The notes under the pieces: generated by a model
What the model saw: only the letters and a program-made list of their open reading frames with translations
Told to the model about the DNA's origin: nothing
The model's database searches: none
From: Campylobacteraceae bacterium
Lineage (GTDB): Bacteria > Campylobacterota > Campylobacteria > Campylobacterales > Sulfurovaceae
Direction of reading: 5' to 3'
NCBI GenBank assembly: GCA_027068975.1
Contig: JALXFN010000070.1
Location: forward strand, 1-57,152
DNA: 57,152 nt
In this document: positions 1 through 9,954 of the stretch, piece after piece
How the letters are laid out: each line of letters begins with the position of its first letter
Numbering within the stretch: the stretch's first letter is position 1
Program-made: the position numbers and the translations under genes

Positions 1-61
1 ATATTTAACTTATTAATTTTAGTTGTATGTGTAAATTTGTAATTCATAATTATGAAAATGA

Positions 62-67
62 TATAAT
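62..67 (+). promoter_or_regulatory. Putative -10 box for the radical SAM gene
   Basis: TATAAT lies 28 bases before the ATG of the first gene, in an AT-rich leader with no clear -35 box. This fits the usual Campylobacterota sigma-70 promoter, which relies on the -10 box. It is a motif match only. Confidence 0.45.
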
Positions 68-95
68 GCATAAAAAAAATTGAGAAAGTAGATAA

Positions 96-1019
96 ATGAA
101 TATTATATTTGGACCAGTAAACTCCAGACGTTTTGGAAAATCTTTAGGTATTGACCTAAGTCCTTCTAAAAAACAGTGTAACTTTGACTGTCTCTATTGT
201 GAACTTGACCCTGCTAAAACCATGGGTGCGTATGAAGATGTAATTTCGGTAGAGGAGATTATGAAAGCTTTAAATAGCTCATTAGAAAACTATCAGGATA
301 TAGATGCTTTAACTGTTACTGCTAACGGTGAGCCGACACTTTATCCATATTTGTCAGAACTTATGGATGAGATAAACAGAGGAAAAGGTGCTATTAAAAC
401 ACTTATTCTCTCAAATGCAGCAAAAATAGATGATGAGAAGACGCAAGAAGCTTTAATGAAGTTTGACAGTGTAAAACTTTCTCTTGATTGCGCCACAGGG
501 CGTTGTCTAAAACGTTTAGATAGGTCACATGAGGGAATAGATATAGAGAAAATCAAAGAGGGTATGTTAAGGTTTAAAAAGAAGTTTACAAATCCACTTA
601 TTATAGAAATTCTTATGGTTAAAACCATTAATGATAGTACTGAAGAGATAGAGGCATTAAATGAGTTTTTATTAAAATTAAAACCAACACGTATAGATAT
701 AGGAACCATCGATAGACCACCTGCTTATACAGTAGAAGCTTTAACTTATGAAGAGTTACGTGAGATTTCTTTGAAGTTTGATAGTTCTTTACCTATTTAT
801 ATAGCGTCACGTAAAAAAGTCACAGAAAAACCATCGAGATATACAAAAGAGAATATTTTAGAAACACTAAAAAAACGACCATTGACCCAAGAAGATATTG
901 ATGTGTTGTTTGATAGTAAAAGTAAAGAAGATTTTCAAGTTTTGGTTAATGATAGAAAGATAGACAAACTTGATTGTGGGGGGTATAATTTTTATATATC
1001 ACGAAAAGATATAGAGTGA
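96..1019 (+). CDS. Radical SAM protein
   Basis: A 307-residue radical SAM enzyme. The CxxxCxxC cluster motif that ligates the 4Fe-4S centre is at Cys28, Cys32 and Cys35 (CNFDCLYC), preceded by the GPVNSRRFGKSLGID stretch typical of the small radical SAM family related to the wybutosine-type proteins (COG0731-like). The roughly 60 C-terminal residues look like a separate small helical domain. The substrate is unknown; members of this family are usually annotated only as radical SAM protein. It stands alone, with its own weak promoter upstream and the tRNA-Asn pair downstream on the same strand. The start at 96 is the first ATG in frame and begins directly with the conserved N-terminus. The family call is secure; the reaction is not known. 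Confidence 0.85.
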   Translation: MNIIFGPVNSRRFGKSLGIDLSPSKKQCNFDCLYCELDPAKTMGAYEDVISVEEIMKALNSSLENYQDIDALTVTANGEPTLYPYLSELMDEINRGKGAIKTLILSNAAKIDDEKTQEALMKFDSVKLSLDCATGRCLKRLDRSHEGIDIEKIKEGMLRFKKKFTNPLIIEILMVKTINDSTEEIEALNEFLLKLKPTRIDIGTIDRPPAYTVEALTYEELREISLKFDSSLPIYIASRKKVTEKPSRYTKENILETLKKRPLTQEDIDVLFDSKSKEDFQVLVNDRKIDKLDCGGYNFYISRKDIE

Positions 1020-1062
1020 TATGGTTAATTATGCTGTTTATTAAAAAAACTATGAAAAACTC

Positions 1063-1091
1063 TTGACATCAAAGGGTTTTTTGTCTATAAT
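1063..1091 (+). promoter_or_regulatory. Consensus sigma-70 promoter of tRNA-Asn
   Basis: TTGACA (1063-1068) and TATAAT (1086-1091) are separated by exactly 17 bases, a perfect match to the bacterial sigma-70 consensus. Start of transcription is expected near 1098, about 30 bases before the tRNA. A full -35 box is unusual in Campylobacterota and fits a strong stable-RNA promoter. Confidence 0.85.
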
Positions 1092-1128
1092 CTCACTCCA
1101 ATTTAAACGATAAGTTTTTATTGATTGT

Positions 1129-1203
1129 TCCGGATTAGCTCAGTGGTAGAGTAGATGACTGTTAATCATTTGGTCGTTGGTTCGAATCCAACATCCGGAG
1201 CCA
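1129..1203 (+). tRNA. tRNA-Asn (GTT), copy 1
   Basis: Cloverleaf of 75 bases with encoded CCA. The acceptor stem TCCGGAT (1129-1135) pairs with ATCCGGA (1193-1199), the discriminator is G1200 and CCA is 1201-1203. The anticodon GTT is at 1161-1163 inside loop CTGTTAA, and the T arm reads GTTGG-TTCGAAT-CCAAC. It is the first of two identical genes. Confidence 0.97.
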
Positions 1204-1276
1204 TAAAAAATATTAAAGTTGACTTCTGCAGTTAGCTCATGAGTTTAGTCTCATTTTAAATTTACTTCATATTTGT

Positions 1277-1351
1277 TCCGGATTAGCTCAGTGGTAGAGT
1301 AGATGACTGTTAATCATTTGGTCGTTGGTTCGAATCCAACATCCGGAGCCA
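1277..1351 (+). tRNA. tRNA-Asn (GTT), copy 2
   Basis: Identical over all 75 bases to the copy 148 bases upstream, including the encoded CCA (1349-1351) and the anticodon GTT (1309-1311). Its leader has a degenerate version of the upstream promoter: TTGACT at 1219-1224 and TTTAGT at 1244-1249, spaced 19. It may therefore depend on read-through from copy 1. The arrangement suggests a recent tandem duplication or gene conversion. Confidence 0.97.
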
Positions 1352-1472
1352 CCCTTCATTTAAATTTCAATAACAAATTGTTCTATTATAGGTTTGACCA
1401 TATTAAGCGTTAAGTTTCAGTTTAAATAAAATGGAAATATTAAATAAATAATCATCTCATATATAGTTTTGA

Positions 1473-1491
1473 CGTGTGACATGGTCACACG
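1473..1491. repeat. REP-like palindrome, family A copy 1
   Basis: CGTGTGAC (1473-1480) and GTCACACG (1484-1491) form a perfect 8-bp stem with a 3-base loop. The same core occurs twice near 47.1-47.2 kb. This copy lacks the GTAG head seen there, so it may be a decayed copy. It sits just beyond the apt stop codon. Confidence 0.6.
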
Positions 1492-1500
1492 GATTTTAAT

Positions 1501-2043
1501 CTAATCAAAATGTAAAACAGAATAAACATCTGCATCTATTCCGTCACGTCCTTTTAAAAAGTCGAGTTCTGCTATGAAACAGGCTTCTACACAGTTGGCT
1601 CCAACTTTATTTATAAGTGAAGCTGCTGCTTTGGCTGTTCCTCCTGTTGCGATGAGGTCATCTATAAGCAGTACTCTTGCATCTTCTTTGGGAAAGGCAT
1701 CTATATGAACTTCTACTTCATCGAAACCATACTCTAATGTATACTTCTCTGAAACGGTAGTATAGGGGAGTTTTCCTTTTTTTCTAATGGGAACAAAGCC
1801 TATGTTTAATCGGTCTGCTAAGATGGAGCCAAATATAAAACCACGAGCGTCTATTCCTGCAACATAGTCTAAGTTATAACTTTTATAACGTATTTCTATA
1901 TGATTTATTAAGGTTTTAAAAGCTCTTGGATTGTTTAGTATGGTGGTAATATCTTTAAAGATAATTCCTGGTTTTGGAAAATCTGGAATATCTCTAATGC
2001 TATCTTCAATAATTTTTTTATCTTCTGTTGTTAATGTTGACAT
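1501..2043 (-). CDS. apt: Adenine phosphoribosyltransferase
   Basis: A 180-residue cytoplasmic purine-salvage enzyme that joins adenine to PRPP to give AMP. The N-terminus [19 protein letters not shown] is the family signature. The PRPP loop is [14 protein letters not shown], with the two Asp and the GGT of the type I phosphoribosyltransferase motif. The open frame extends 58 codons further upstream to 2217, but that extension runs antisense into pyrH and has no family similarity. The start MSTLTTED at 2043 gives the normal length. It is transcribed away from pyrH, with a TATACT box at 2074-2079 on its strand. Confidence 0.95.
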   Translation of the reverse strand: MSTLTTEDKKIIEDSIRDIPDFPKPGIIFKDITTILNNPRAFKTLINHIEIRYKSYNLDYVAGIDARGFIFGSILADRLNIGFVPIRKKGKLPYTTVSEKYTLEYGFDEVEVHIDAFPKEDARVLLIDDLIATGGTAKAAASLINKVGANCVEACFIAELDFLKGRDGIDADVYSVLHFD

Positions 2044-2073
2044 ATTTACTCTTTTATTTTTTTTGTGTCTGTT

Positions 2074-2079
2074 AGTATA
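2074..2079 (-). promoter_or_regulatory. Putative -10 box of apt
   Basis: On the reverse strand the 100-base divergent apt/pyrH gap reads TTGTTATACT about 30 bases before the apt start, with a TTGACT hexamer just upstream of it. This is a motif match only. Confidence 0.4.
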
Positions 2080-2080
2080 A

Positions 2081-2863
<783 letters not shown>

Positions 2864-2892
2864 GAGAAAAATTAATTTAGTTAGGAAGAGAT

Positions 2893-3099
2893 ATGAAAAT
2901 AGAAAAGTTAACAGCAAAAGCTTTAGAGAGAGTTGATTTCGATAGATACCTATTGGCAGTATCAGTAGGTAAAAGAGCAAACGAACTTGCTAATGGTGCA
3001 GCCCCCTTAGTTGATATGGACCCTAAAATTGATAAATTTACGGATATCGCTTTAGTAGAGATTGCAGAAGGTAAAATCGCAATTAGTTGCGAAGGGTAA
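2893..3099 (+). CDS. rpoZ: RNA polymerase omega subunit
   Basis: A 68-residue omega subunit that helps assemble RNA polymerase by binding the beta-prime subunit. It has the short Campylobacterota form with DRYLLAVSVGKRANEL, the MDPK turn, and IALVEIAEGKI near the end, matching the conserved helices. A good ribosome site (AGGAAGAG) precedes the ATG. spoT starts 4 bases after its stop; omega next to spoT is a classic bacterial pairing tied to the ppGpp response. Confidence 0.92.
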   Translation: MKIEKLTAKALERVDFDRYLLAVSVGKRANELANGAAPLVDMDPKIDKFTDIALVEIAEGKIAISCEG

Positions 3100-3103
3100 A
3101 TAC

Positions 3104-5254
3104 TTGGAGGCTTTATTAAAAAAAGCACGGAATATTACTACCGTAGAAGAGGCTGAAAAACTTCTCTACGCTTATCATGAAATTTCTTCACCTCTATTTA
3201 CTAAAGCACTAACAGTAGCAAAAGAGGCACATGTTCACCAAGTACGTAAAAGTGGTGAACCGTATATTATTCACCCCATACTTGTAGCAACTATCACTGC
3301 ACTTATTTCAAATGATGAAACAATGGTTATTGCTGCACTACTTCATGATGTTGTAGAAGATACAGATTATCTTATTTCTGATATTGTTGAGATGTTTGGT
3401 AAAGATGTTGCCTTTATGGTAGAGGGTTTGACTAAAATTGAAATTATTCGTGATGTTGAGTTAATTCCCTCTACTTCTAATGAAAAACTCATCTCTTCTG
3501 CGATGACCTTTAGAAAGATGTTGCTCTCTTCTATAAAAGATGTTCGTGTCTTAGTGGTAAAGTTATGTGATAGGTTGCATAATATGACAACACTTGATGC
3601 TTTGCCTCTTGAAAAGCAGATAAGAATCTCCGAAGAGACCATGGTGGTTTATGCTCCTATTGCCCATCGTTTAGGTATTTCTAAGCTTAAAAATCGTTTA
3701 GAAGATTTAAGTTTTCAGTATATTTATCCTGATGCTTATAAAAGTATAGATGACTATATAGTTGGAAATAGACAGAACCTACACCTGAAATTAAATATTT
3801 TTGTAACTAAGATTAATGAACTTATGAAAGAGAATGGTTTTAGAGAAGATCAATATGAAGTGTTTGGACGTGTAAAACACTACTACTCTATGTATCAAAA
3901 AATGCAACGAAAAGGGATAGGTATTGATGAGATTCTTGACCTTATTGCTATTCGTATTTTAGTAAAAGAGGATATTGACTGTTATAAAGTTTTAGGTACA
4001 CTGCATCTAAATTTTAAACCTATTATATCGCGTTTCAAAGACTATATTACTCTACCTAAAGAGAATGGATACAGTACCATACATACCACACTTTTTAATG
4101 ATGATGGCATAGTAGAAGCACAAATACGTACTTTTGAGATGCATAAAACAGCCGAGTTTGGAATAGCAGCTCATTGGAAGTACAAAAGTGGTCGGGAAGA
4201 TAGTAAAGAGTCAAAAAACTCTGTTAACTTAGAGTGGCTAGAGGGGCTACAATATCAGAGTGAATCTGTAGAAGAGAGTTATGCTTTAGCTAAAGGTGAC
4301 CTTTTTGTAGAAGATATTATTGTTTACTCTCCTATAGGAGAGAGTTTTACCCTTCCACGTGACTCAGTTGCTTTAGATTTTGCTTATGCTATTCACTCAG
4401 AGGTGGGAAACAGAGCTATTACGGCATTGGTAAATAAACGTAAAGTTTCACTTTTAACCACACTGAAAAATGGTGATTTTGTAAAAATTATCACTGATAA
4501 AAATGCTACGGTTCACTGTTCTTGGATAGATGCTGTTATGACTTCAAAAGCAAAAGATGGAATTAAGAGTGCTTGTAACTATAAAATAAAAGAGTGTAAC
4601 CATTGGGCTGCACTTAATATTTTAACAGAGTTGACAGCTGTTGATAGAGACTTAATAGAGGAGCTGTTTGAGTTGTGTGAGCTTAAAGAGAATGCTTATA
4701 AATTGACCTCTAATCGAGAGATCTATAAAGAGGTTTTGGATAAATTTATAGAAAAGTCATCCTTTATTCCTAAAGATTTTGTCTATCCTACTGAGATAAC
4801 GGAGGAGTATTTTAGATTTATAACCAATCAAGAGATAAAAAATGTAGAGTTTGATTACTGTTGTCACCCTAAAATGGGTGATGAGATAGTTGCTTTTTTT
4901 GAAGATGGAAAAGCGACCATACATCATAAACTTTGCCAAGAAGCCTATAAGTTTATGAAAGCTAAAAAACCGATGATTTATGTAGCTTGGGTTAATGAAA
5001 AATCAGCTCGTTATCAGTTGATAGTTTCTTTGCAAAACCGTAAAGGAATTTTGGCTGAACTTTTACATAAATTGGCAAGTTTAGACTTAAATGTTTTAAG
5101 TATTGAATTGGGTATTAAAAGTAGCGAGAGTGCAGAGTTTTGTAAACTAGAGGTTGAGACCAAAGAGCAGAATTCTAAAAAACTTCAAGAAAAATTGAGC
5201 AAAAAGCTTAAATTGATAGAGATGATATCTCTTAACGATGCGTATAAAAAATAA
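3104..5254 (+). CDS. spoT: Bifunctional (p)ppGpp synthetase/hydrolase
   Basis: A long RelA/SpoT-type stringent-response enzyme of about 716 residues. Domains in order: an HD hydrolase domain with LLHDVVEDT, the ppGpp synthetase domain (GRVKHYYSMYQKM, FGIAAHWKYK), a TGS domain starting near GESFTLPRDSVALDFAYAIH, a Cys/His-containing linker, and a C-terminal ACT domain (YQLIVSLQNRKGILAELLHKL). Both hydrolase and synthetase motifs look intact, so it is probably the only, bifunctional enzyme. The start is uncertain: the frame is open to a TTG at 3062 inside rpoZ, but the TTG at 3104 has GAAGGG (3091-3096) at good spacing and avoids the overlap, so it is chosen. Confidence 0.93.
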   Translation: MEALLKKARNITTVEEAEKLLYAYHEISSPLFTKALTVAKEAHVHQVRKSGEPYIIHPILVATITALISNDETMVIAALLHDVVEDTDYLISDIVEMFGKDVAFMVEGLTKIEIIRDVELIPSTSNEKLISSAMTFRKMLLSSIKDVRVLVVKLCDRLHNMTTLDALPLEKQIRISEETMVVYAPIAHRLGISKLKNRLEDLSFQYIYPDAYKSIDDYIVGNRQNLHLKLNIFVTKINELMKENGFREDQYEVFGRVKHYYSMYQKMQRKGIGIDEILDLIAIRILVKEDIDCYKVLGTLHLNFKPIISRFKDYITLPKENGYSTIHTTLFNDDGIVEAQIRTFEMHKTAEFGIAAHWKYKSGREDSKESKNSVNLEWLEGLQYQSESVEESYALAKGDLFVEDIIVYSPIGESFTLPRDSVALDFAYAIHSEVGNRAITALVNKRKVSLLTTLKNGDFVKIITDKNATVHCSWIDAVMTSKAKDGIKSACNYKIKECNHWAALNILTELTAVDRDLIEELFELCELKENAYKLTSNREIYKEVLDKFIEKSSFIPKDFVYPTEITEEYFRFITNQEIKNVEFDYCCHPKMGDEIVAFFEDGKATIHHKLCQEAYKFMKAKKPMIYVAWVNEKSARYQLIVSLQNRKGILAELLHKLASLDLNVLSIELGIKSSESAEFCKLEVETKEQNSKKLQEKLSKKLKLIEMISLNDAYKK

Positions 5255-5268
5255 ATGAGGGAATGAGT

Positions 5269-6483
5269 ATGTCAAATAGTAGTAATATCAAAATAGCGTT
5301 GGATGAAATTAGCAGAGGAACTGCTGAGATTATAGATATGGAACGTATAGAGAATTTGGTAACTAAGTTTTATGAGACAGGTGAGACATATACTGTAAAA
5401 GCAGGATTTGACCCAACAGGTGCTGACCTGCATGTAGGTCATGCTGTTCTATTTCATAAATTAAGTGTGTTTCAAAAGCATGGAGCGATTATTCAGCTTC
5501 TTATTGGTGATTTTACAGCAACTATTGGTGACCCAACAGGTAAGAGTGAGACGCGAAAGGTTCTTGATAGAGAGACTATTGTTGCCAATGCACAGACCTA
5601 TCAAGACCAACTATTTCTTTTGCTCGATGAATCTAAAACAGAAGTGGTTTGGAATGCAACATGGTTAGAGAAGTTGGGTGCAAGAGGTATGGTTGAGTTA
5701 ACCACTACCTATAATGTCGCGAGAATGCTAGAGCGTGATGATTTTGAAAAACGTTATAAATCTGGACAGAGTATCTCAATCTCAGAATTTATTTACCCAC
5801 TACTTCAAGGGTATGATTCGGTTGCATTAAAATCAGATATCGAGATAGGTGGAACAGACCAGAAGTTTAACCTCCTTATGGGAAGACATCTTCAACGTGT
5901 TTATAATGTTGGAAAAGAACAAGCTGTACTTATGATGCCTATTTTAGAGGGTCTTGATGGTGTTCAGAAGATGAGTAAATCACTGAATAACTATATTGGT
6001 ATAACCGATACTCCAAAAGATATATATGGAAAGACTCTCTCTATTTCAGATGAGTTAATGTGGCGATACTATGACCTTTTAAGTGAGAACTCTTTAGAAG
6101 AGATAGAAAAGATAAAAAATGATGTTGCAAATGGAGACTTACACCCTAAAAAAGCTAAGGAAAACTTGGCTTTAGAGCTAACTGCTAGATTCTATAATGA
6201 AGAGTCTGCTATGATGGCTAAGAGTGAATTTGATAACGTTTTTAAATCAAATAAAATACCTACTGATATTGAAGAGTTTGAGATGGAAGAGGGCATTTGG
6301 ATATGTAAAGCATTGGTTGATGCTAAAATAGAGCCATCTACTTCCCAAGCTAGAAGGGATATTAAGCAAGGTGGAGTTCGAGTGAATCAAGAGAAAGTAT
6401 CTGATGATAAACTAAACTTGACATCTGGAGAGTATACCCTTCAAGTAGGTAAACGAAAATTTGCAAAAGTAAAGGTAAAGTAG
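5269..6483 (+). CDS. tyrS: Tyrosyl-tRNA synthetase
   Basis: A class I aminoacyl-tRNA synthetase of 404 residues that charges tRNA-Tyr. The HIGH motif appears as HVGH (about residues 55-58), the KMSKS motif is present as KMSKS (about 234-238), and the last 60 residues form an S4 RNA-binding domain. Two in-frame ATGs lie at 5263 and 5269; GAGGG at 5257-5261 is only one base from the first and seven from the second, so 5269 is preferred. The stop TAG shares its last base with the GTG start of the next gene, which implies translational coupling. Confidence 0.96.
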   Translation: MSNSSNIKIALDEISRGTAEIIDMERIENLVTKFYETGETYTVKAGFDPTGADLHVGHAVLFHKLSVFQKHGAIIQLLIGDFTATIGDPTGKSETRKVLDRETIVANAQTYQDQLFLLLDESKTEVVWNATWLEKLGARGMVELTTTYNVARMLERDDFEKRYKSGQSISISEFIYPLLQGYDSVALKSDIEIGGTDQKFNLLMGRHLQRVYNVGKEQAVLMMPILEGLDGVQKMSKSLNNYIGITDTPKDIYGKTLSISDELMWRYYDLLSENSLEEIEKIKNDVANGDLHPKKAKENLALELTARFYNEESAMMAKSEFDNVFKSNKIPTDIEEFEMEEGIWICKALVDAKIEPSTSQARRDIKQGGVRVNQEKVSDDKLNLTSGEYTLQVGKRKFAKVKVK

Positions 6484-7583
6484 TGTCATTTAAATCTTTA
6501 AAAATTGGAAAATACACCATAGAAAAACCTATTATTCAAGGTGGTATGGGTGTTGGTATCTCTTGGGATCAACTGGCTGGAACAGTAAGTTTAGAGGGTG
6601 GTCTTGGCGTTATATCTGCTGTGGGAACGGGTGTTTATAACAATCGAGAGTTTTCTAAAAAAACAGTTAAAACAAGACCTCATACAGAGGTTAACTTCTA
6701 TTCAAAAGATGCTTTGGCAAAGATTTTTGAAAATGCAAGAAAAATTTGTGGAGAGAAACCTCTAGCAGCCAATATTCTATATGCACAAAGTGGCTATGGG
6801 CAAGTTGTAAAAGATGCTTGTGAAGCAGGTGCCAATATGATTATTACTGGTGCTGGACTGCCTTTAACCATGCCAGAAGCTGCTAAAGATTATCCTGATG
6901 TTGCCTTAATTCCTATTGTTTCTACTGCAAAAGCTCTTAGAATTTTATGTAGACGCTGGAAAAAAACACATAATAGACTTCCTGATGCAGTCATTGTCGA
7001 GGGACCTTTGAGTGGTGGACATCAAGGTTTTAAGTATGATGAGTGTTTCTTGCCTGAAAACCAACTGGAAGAAATTTTACCACCTGTTGTAGAAGAGGCT
7101 AAAAATTGGGGTTCTATGCCTGTTATAGCTGCTGGTGGTGTGTGGGATCATGATGATATTGTGAAAATGATGGAGCTTGGAGCTGATGCTGTACAAATGG
7201 GTACACGATTTATTGGTACAATCGAATGTGATGCAAGTCAAGTGATGAAAGAGATGATAATTGAAGCAGGTGAAGAGGACATTAAACTCTTTAAATCTCC
7301 TGTTGGTTATCCTGCTCGTGGTGTTAAAAGTCAACTTCATGCTGATATTGAAGCTGGAACAGCACCTAAAATTGCTTGTATTTCAAACTGTGTTGCACCG
7401 TGTAATCGAGGAGTTGAAGCTAAACTAGTTGGTTATTGTATTGCTGATAGATTGAGCGATGCTTATGATGGAATTAAAGAGAGTGGACTCTTCTTTACAG
7501 GTGCTAATGGTTATAGACTCAAAGAGATAATAACCGTCAAAGAGCTTATGGAGAAGTTGATGCATGGAGAAGACAATTCTTAA
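6483..7583 (+). CDS. Nitronate monooxygenase / 2-nitropropane dioxygenase family
   Basis: A 366-residue FMN-binding TIM-barrel protein of the nitronate monooxygenase family. Visible motifs are PIIQGGMGVGIS at the N-terminus, the ITGAGLPL turn, EGPLSGGHQGF, and the phosphate-binding AAGGVWDHDDIVKMMELGADAVQMGTRF region. The family oxidises alkyl nitronates and also includes enoyl-ACP reductase (FabK)-like enzymes, so the substrate cannot be fixed from sequence. It starts with GTG overlapping the tyrS stop by one base and overlaps the amidase gene by 20 bases, so it is in an operon with both. Confidence 0.85.
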   Translation: MSFKSLKIGKYTIEKPIIQGGMGVGISWDQLAGTVSLEGGLGVISAVGTGVYNNREFSKKTVKTRPHTEVNFYSKDALAKIFENARKICGEKPLAANILYAQSGYGQVVKDACEAGANMIITGAGLPLTMPEAAKDYPDVALIPIVSTAKALRILCRRWKKTHNRLPDAVIVEGPLSGGHQGFKYDECFLPENQLEEILPPVVEEAKNWGSMPVIAAGGVWDHDDIVKMMELGADAVQMGTRFIGTIECDASQVMKEMIIEAGEEDIKLFKSPVGYPARGVKSQLHADIEAGTAPKIACISNCVAPCNRGVEAKLVGYCIADRLSDAYDGIKESGLFFTGANGYRLKEIITVKELMEKLMHGEDNS

Positions 7584-8688
7584 CAAAACAATTATATACA
7601 AATATTTAATATCGCTATTTTTACTACTTTTTTTTACCAATTCACTTTTTGCAGGGAATAACTTTGTAAAAAGTGAAATAAGTAAAGGGGAGTTAAATCT
7701 ATATTTTACTTCTGATATAGAGAGAGTAACCTATTTTACTTTGCCTGATGCAGATGGAATTACCAAATACATTTATGATGTTCATGGAGGAGTTCTTCCT
7801 CCAAATAAAGGAATATCGAAACACTCTTTTAAAAATATTGAGTCTTTTAGAATGGGACAAAACTCTCCAACAAAATTACGTATTATTATTCGTTCCAAAC
7901 AAAAATTTTCTGAAAATCATGTTTATAATGGTAAATGTTTGACCATTCCATTGGTTCATGATGGTAAAAAAAGTACTAAAGCCACTAAAATTGTTAAGGG
8001 TTCAAGAAAAGCATATACAGTTGTTATCGATGCTGGGCATGGAGGAAAAGATAATGGTGCTTCTTGTTGTGAAGTGAAAAAAGAGAAAAAAGTTACACTC
8101 TCTATTTCGTTAAAACTTAAGAATATTTTGGAAAATAAAGGTTTTAAAGTCTTTATGACACGAAGTGATGATACTTTTGTGCCTCTTCCTAGCCGAACAG
8201 AGTTTGCTAATAAGAAAAAAGCAGATATTTTTATATCTATTCATGCCAATGCAGCACCTAAAGAGAGTCTTTATGATGTTTTTGAAGGTATAGAAATTTA
8301 CTACTTGTCTCCTGCTAAAACACAAAGAGCCAAAGAAGCAGCAATCAAAGAGAATGCTGTTATGTTTGAGGGTAAAGATAAGTATAGTACGAATGAATAT
8401 TTATCTTTGCTTAGTCGAGAAAAAATAACTGAGTCACATAAACTTGGTTTAGATGTAAGTAAAATGATGCTTTCAAATGTACGTAACTCTTTTGGAAAAG
8501 TTTCAGACGGTGGAGTAAAAACGGCCAATTTCTGGGTACTTGTAGGGGCTCAAATGCCAGCTATTTTAGTAGAAACGGGTTACATTACACACCCAAAAGA
8601 GGGTGATAATCTGATGGATTTCTACTATAAAAATGTATTAGCAAAAGGTATTGCCGAGGGTATAGAGCGTTACTTAAAAAATAAGTAG
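7564..8688 (+). CDS. N-acetylmuramoyl-L-alanine amidase
   Basis: A 374-residue exported murein hydrolase (Amidase_3 family) that cleaves the amide between MurNAc and the stem peptide, usually in daughter-cell separation. Residues 1-30 form a signal peptide (YLISLFLLLFFTNSLFA). Residues 31-135 resemble an AMIN-type targeting domain. The catalytic domain begins at VVIDAGHGGKDNGA with the first zinc His, followed by the SIHANA His and the LVETGYITHP Glu. It overlaps the upstream gene by 20 bases. A weak hairpin follows the stop. Confidence 0.92.
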   Translation: MEKTILNKTIIYKYLISLFLLLFFTNSLFAGNNFVKSEISKGELNLYFTSDIERVTYFTLPDADGITKYIYDVHGGVLPPNKGISKHSFKNIESFRMGQNSPTKLRIIIRSKQKFSENHVYNGKCLTIPLVHDGKKSTKATKIVKGSRKAYTVVIDAGHGGKDNGASCCEVKKEKKVTLSISLKLKNILENKGFKVFMTRSDDTFVPLPSRTEFANKKKADIFISIHANAAPKESLYDVFEGIEIYYLSPAKTQRAKEAAIKENAVMFEGKDKYSTNEYLSLLSREKITESHKLGLDVSKMMLSNVRNSFGKVSDGGVKTANFWVLVGAQMPAILVETGYITHPKEGDNLMDFYYKNVLAKGIAEGIERYLKNK

Positions 8689-8698
8689 TACCAATAAA

Positions 8699-8728
8699 AG
8701 AGTAATTGTAATGGTTACTCTCTTCTTT
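8699..8728 (+). terminator. Possible terminator after the amidase gene
   Basis: AGAGTAA (8699-8705) pairs with TTACTCT (8715-8721) over a 9-base loop and is followed by a T-rich stretch. The stem is AT-rich and weak, so the call is tentative. Confidence 0.4.
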
Positions 8729-8811
8729 ATGTTTATCTATTTTTAAAATCTATATAATATTTTTATTAAAGTTATTAATAAGTATAATTATATGATTAAT
8801 AAAAATTATGT

Positions 8812-8817
8812 TATAAT
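8812..8817 (+). promoter_or_regulatory. Putative -10 box of the glycan operon
   Basis: TATAAT sits in the very AT-rich gap before the aminotransferase gene, about 60 bases from its start. No other promoter-like hexamer stands out, so this is the best candidate for the five-gene operon that follows. Confidence 0.4.
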
Positions 8818-8877
8818 TTATTTATAAATATTAAAAATAATTGAATTCTGCTACTAAATATGGACTAAGGAAGTTTG

Positions 8878-9954
8878 ATGACTTATGTAACAAAAATATA
8901 TATGCCTAATAGAGAAAAGTTTAAAACATATATAGATAGCATATATGAGAGTGGTTGGTTAACAAACAATGGACCACTTGTTCAAAAGTTAGAAAAAAAG
9001 CTAGAAACCTATTTAGGTGTAAAAAATTTACTTTGTCTTTCAAATGGAACAGATGCTTTACAGTTTGCTTATAGATTATTGGAGGAAGAGGGTAAAGAGG
9101 TTATTACCACACCATTTAGTTTTGTCTCTACAACCAGTGCCATTGTTGCAGAACGATTAAAGTCTATATTTGCAGATATTGATAAAGAGAGTTATAATAT
9201 TGACCCCACTAATATAGAGGGTTTAATTACAAAGAATACTTGTGCCATAGCCCCTTGCCATGTTTTTGGAAATGCCTGTGAAATAGAAGAGATAGATAAA
9301 ATAGCAAAAAAACATAATCTAAAAGTAATCTATGATGCTTCACATGCTTTTGATGTGAAATACAAGGGTAAGCATATACTTAACTATGGTGATATATCTA
9401 TAATTAGTTTTCATGCAACTAAAATTTTTCATACTATTGAGGGGGCTGCCATTGTTATTAAAGATGATGCTCTTTATGAAAAAGCAAAAATAGTAAGAAA
9501 TTATGGGATTGATGCCCCTGATTCAGTTGCGATGTTGGGTATTAATGCCAAAATGAATGAGATACAAGCTGCTATGGGACTTTGCATGTTGGATGAAGTA
9601 GATAAAATTTCTAAAGAACGTAAAGAGAGTCATCAGTTCTATACAAAATCATTAAATAGATATGTTCAATTACAGAAAAAGAATCCTAACTCTACACAAA
9701 GTTACTCCTATTTTCCAGTTGCCTTTAAAAGTGAAGATGAGATGAAAAAAGTAAAAGAGTCACTGCGTAAAGAGAATATTGTTGCACGTCAATATTTTAA
9801 ACCTTCACTAGATACTTTACCCTATATAGAGTCTAAAGAGATAATGCACAATTCAAGAGATTTATCAAATAGAATTCTAGTGATTCCTATGCATTCAAAT
9901 ATTGAGTTTAAGGTCAGTGAAATTATTATAAAAACCCTTGAAAAAGGAGTTTAA
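8878..9954 (+). CDS. DegT/DnrJ/EryC1/StrS-family sugar aminotransferase
   Basis: A PLP enzyme of about 358 residues that transfers an amino group to a keto-sugar nucleotide, as in VioA- or FdtB-like steps. Family features: the N-terminal SGWLTNNGPLVQKLE, the LSNGTDALQFA phosphate-binding turn, the YDASHAF aspartate, and the Schiff-base lysine in FHATKIFHTIEGAA. The start is the ATG at 8878, with AAGGAAG just upstream, not the TTG at 8875. It is the first gene of the surface-glycan operon and ends directly before the next ATG. The exact sugar is unknown, and no sugar-nucleotide dehydratase is in the window. Confidence 0.88.
   Translation: MTYVTKIYMPNREKFKTYIDSIYESGWLTNNGPLVQKLEKKLETYLGVKNLLCLSNGTDALQFAYRLLEEEGKEVITTPFSFVSTTSAIVAERLKSIFADIDKESYNIDPTNIEGLITKNTCAIAPCHVFGNACEIEEIDKIAKKHNLKVIYDASHAFDVKYKGKHILNYGDISIISFHATKIFHTIEGAAIVIKDDALYEKAKIVRNYGIDAPDSVAMLGINAKMNEIQAAMGLCMLDEVDKISKERKESHQFYTKSLNRYVQLQKKNPNSTQSYSYFPVAFKSEDEMKKVKESLRKENIVARQYFKPSLDTLPYIESKEIMHNSRDLSNRILVIPMHSNIEFKVSEIIIKTLEKGV

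Noticed and set aside
6483-7583. Naming the nitronate monooxygenase-like gene fabK
   Set aside because: A clear fabI is present at 49.4 kb, and motifs do not separate the two functions.
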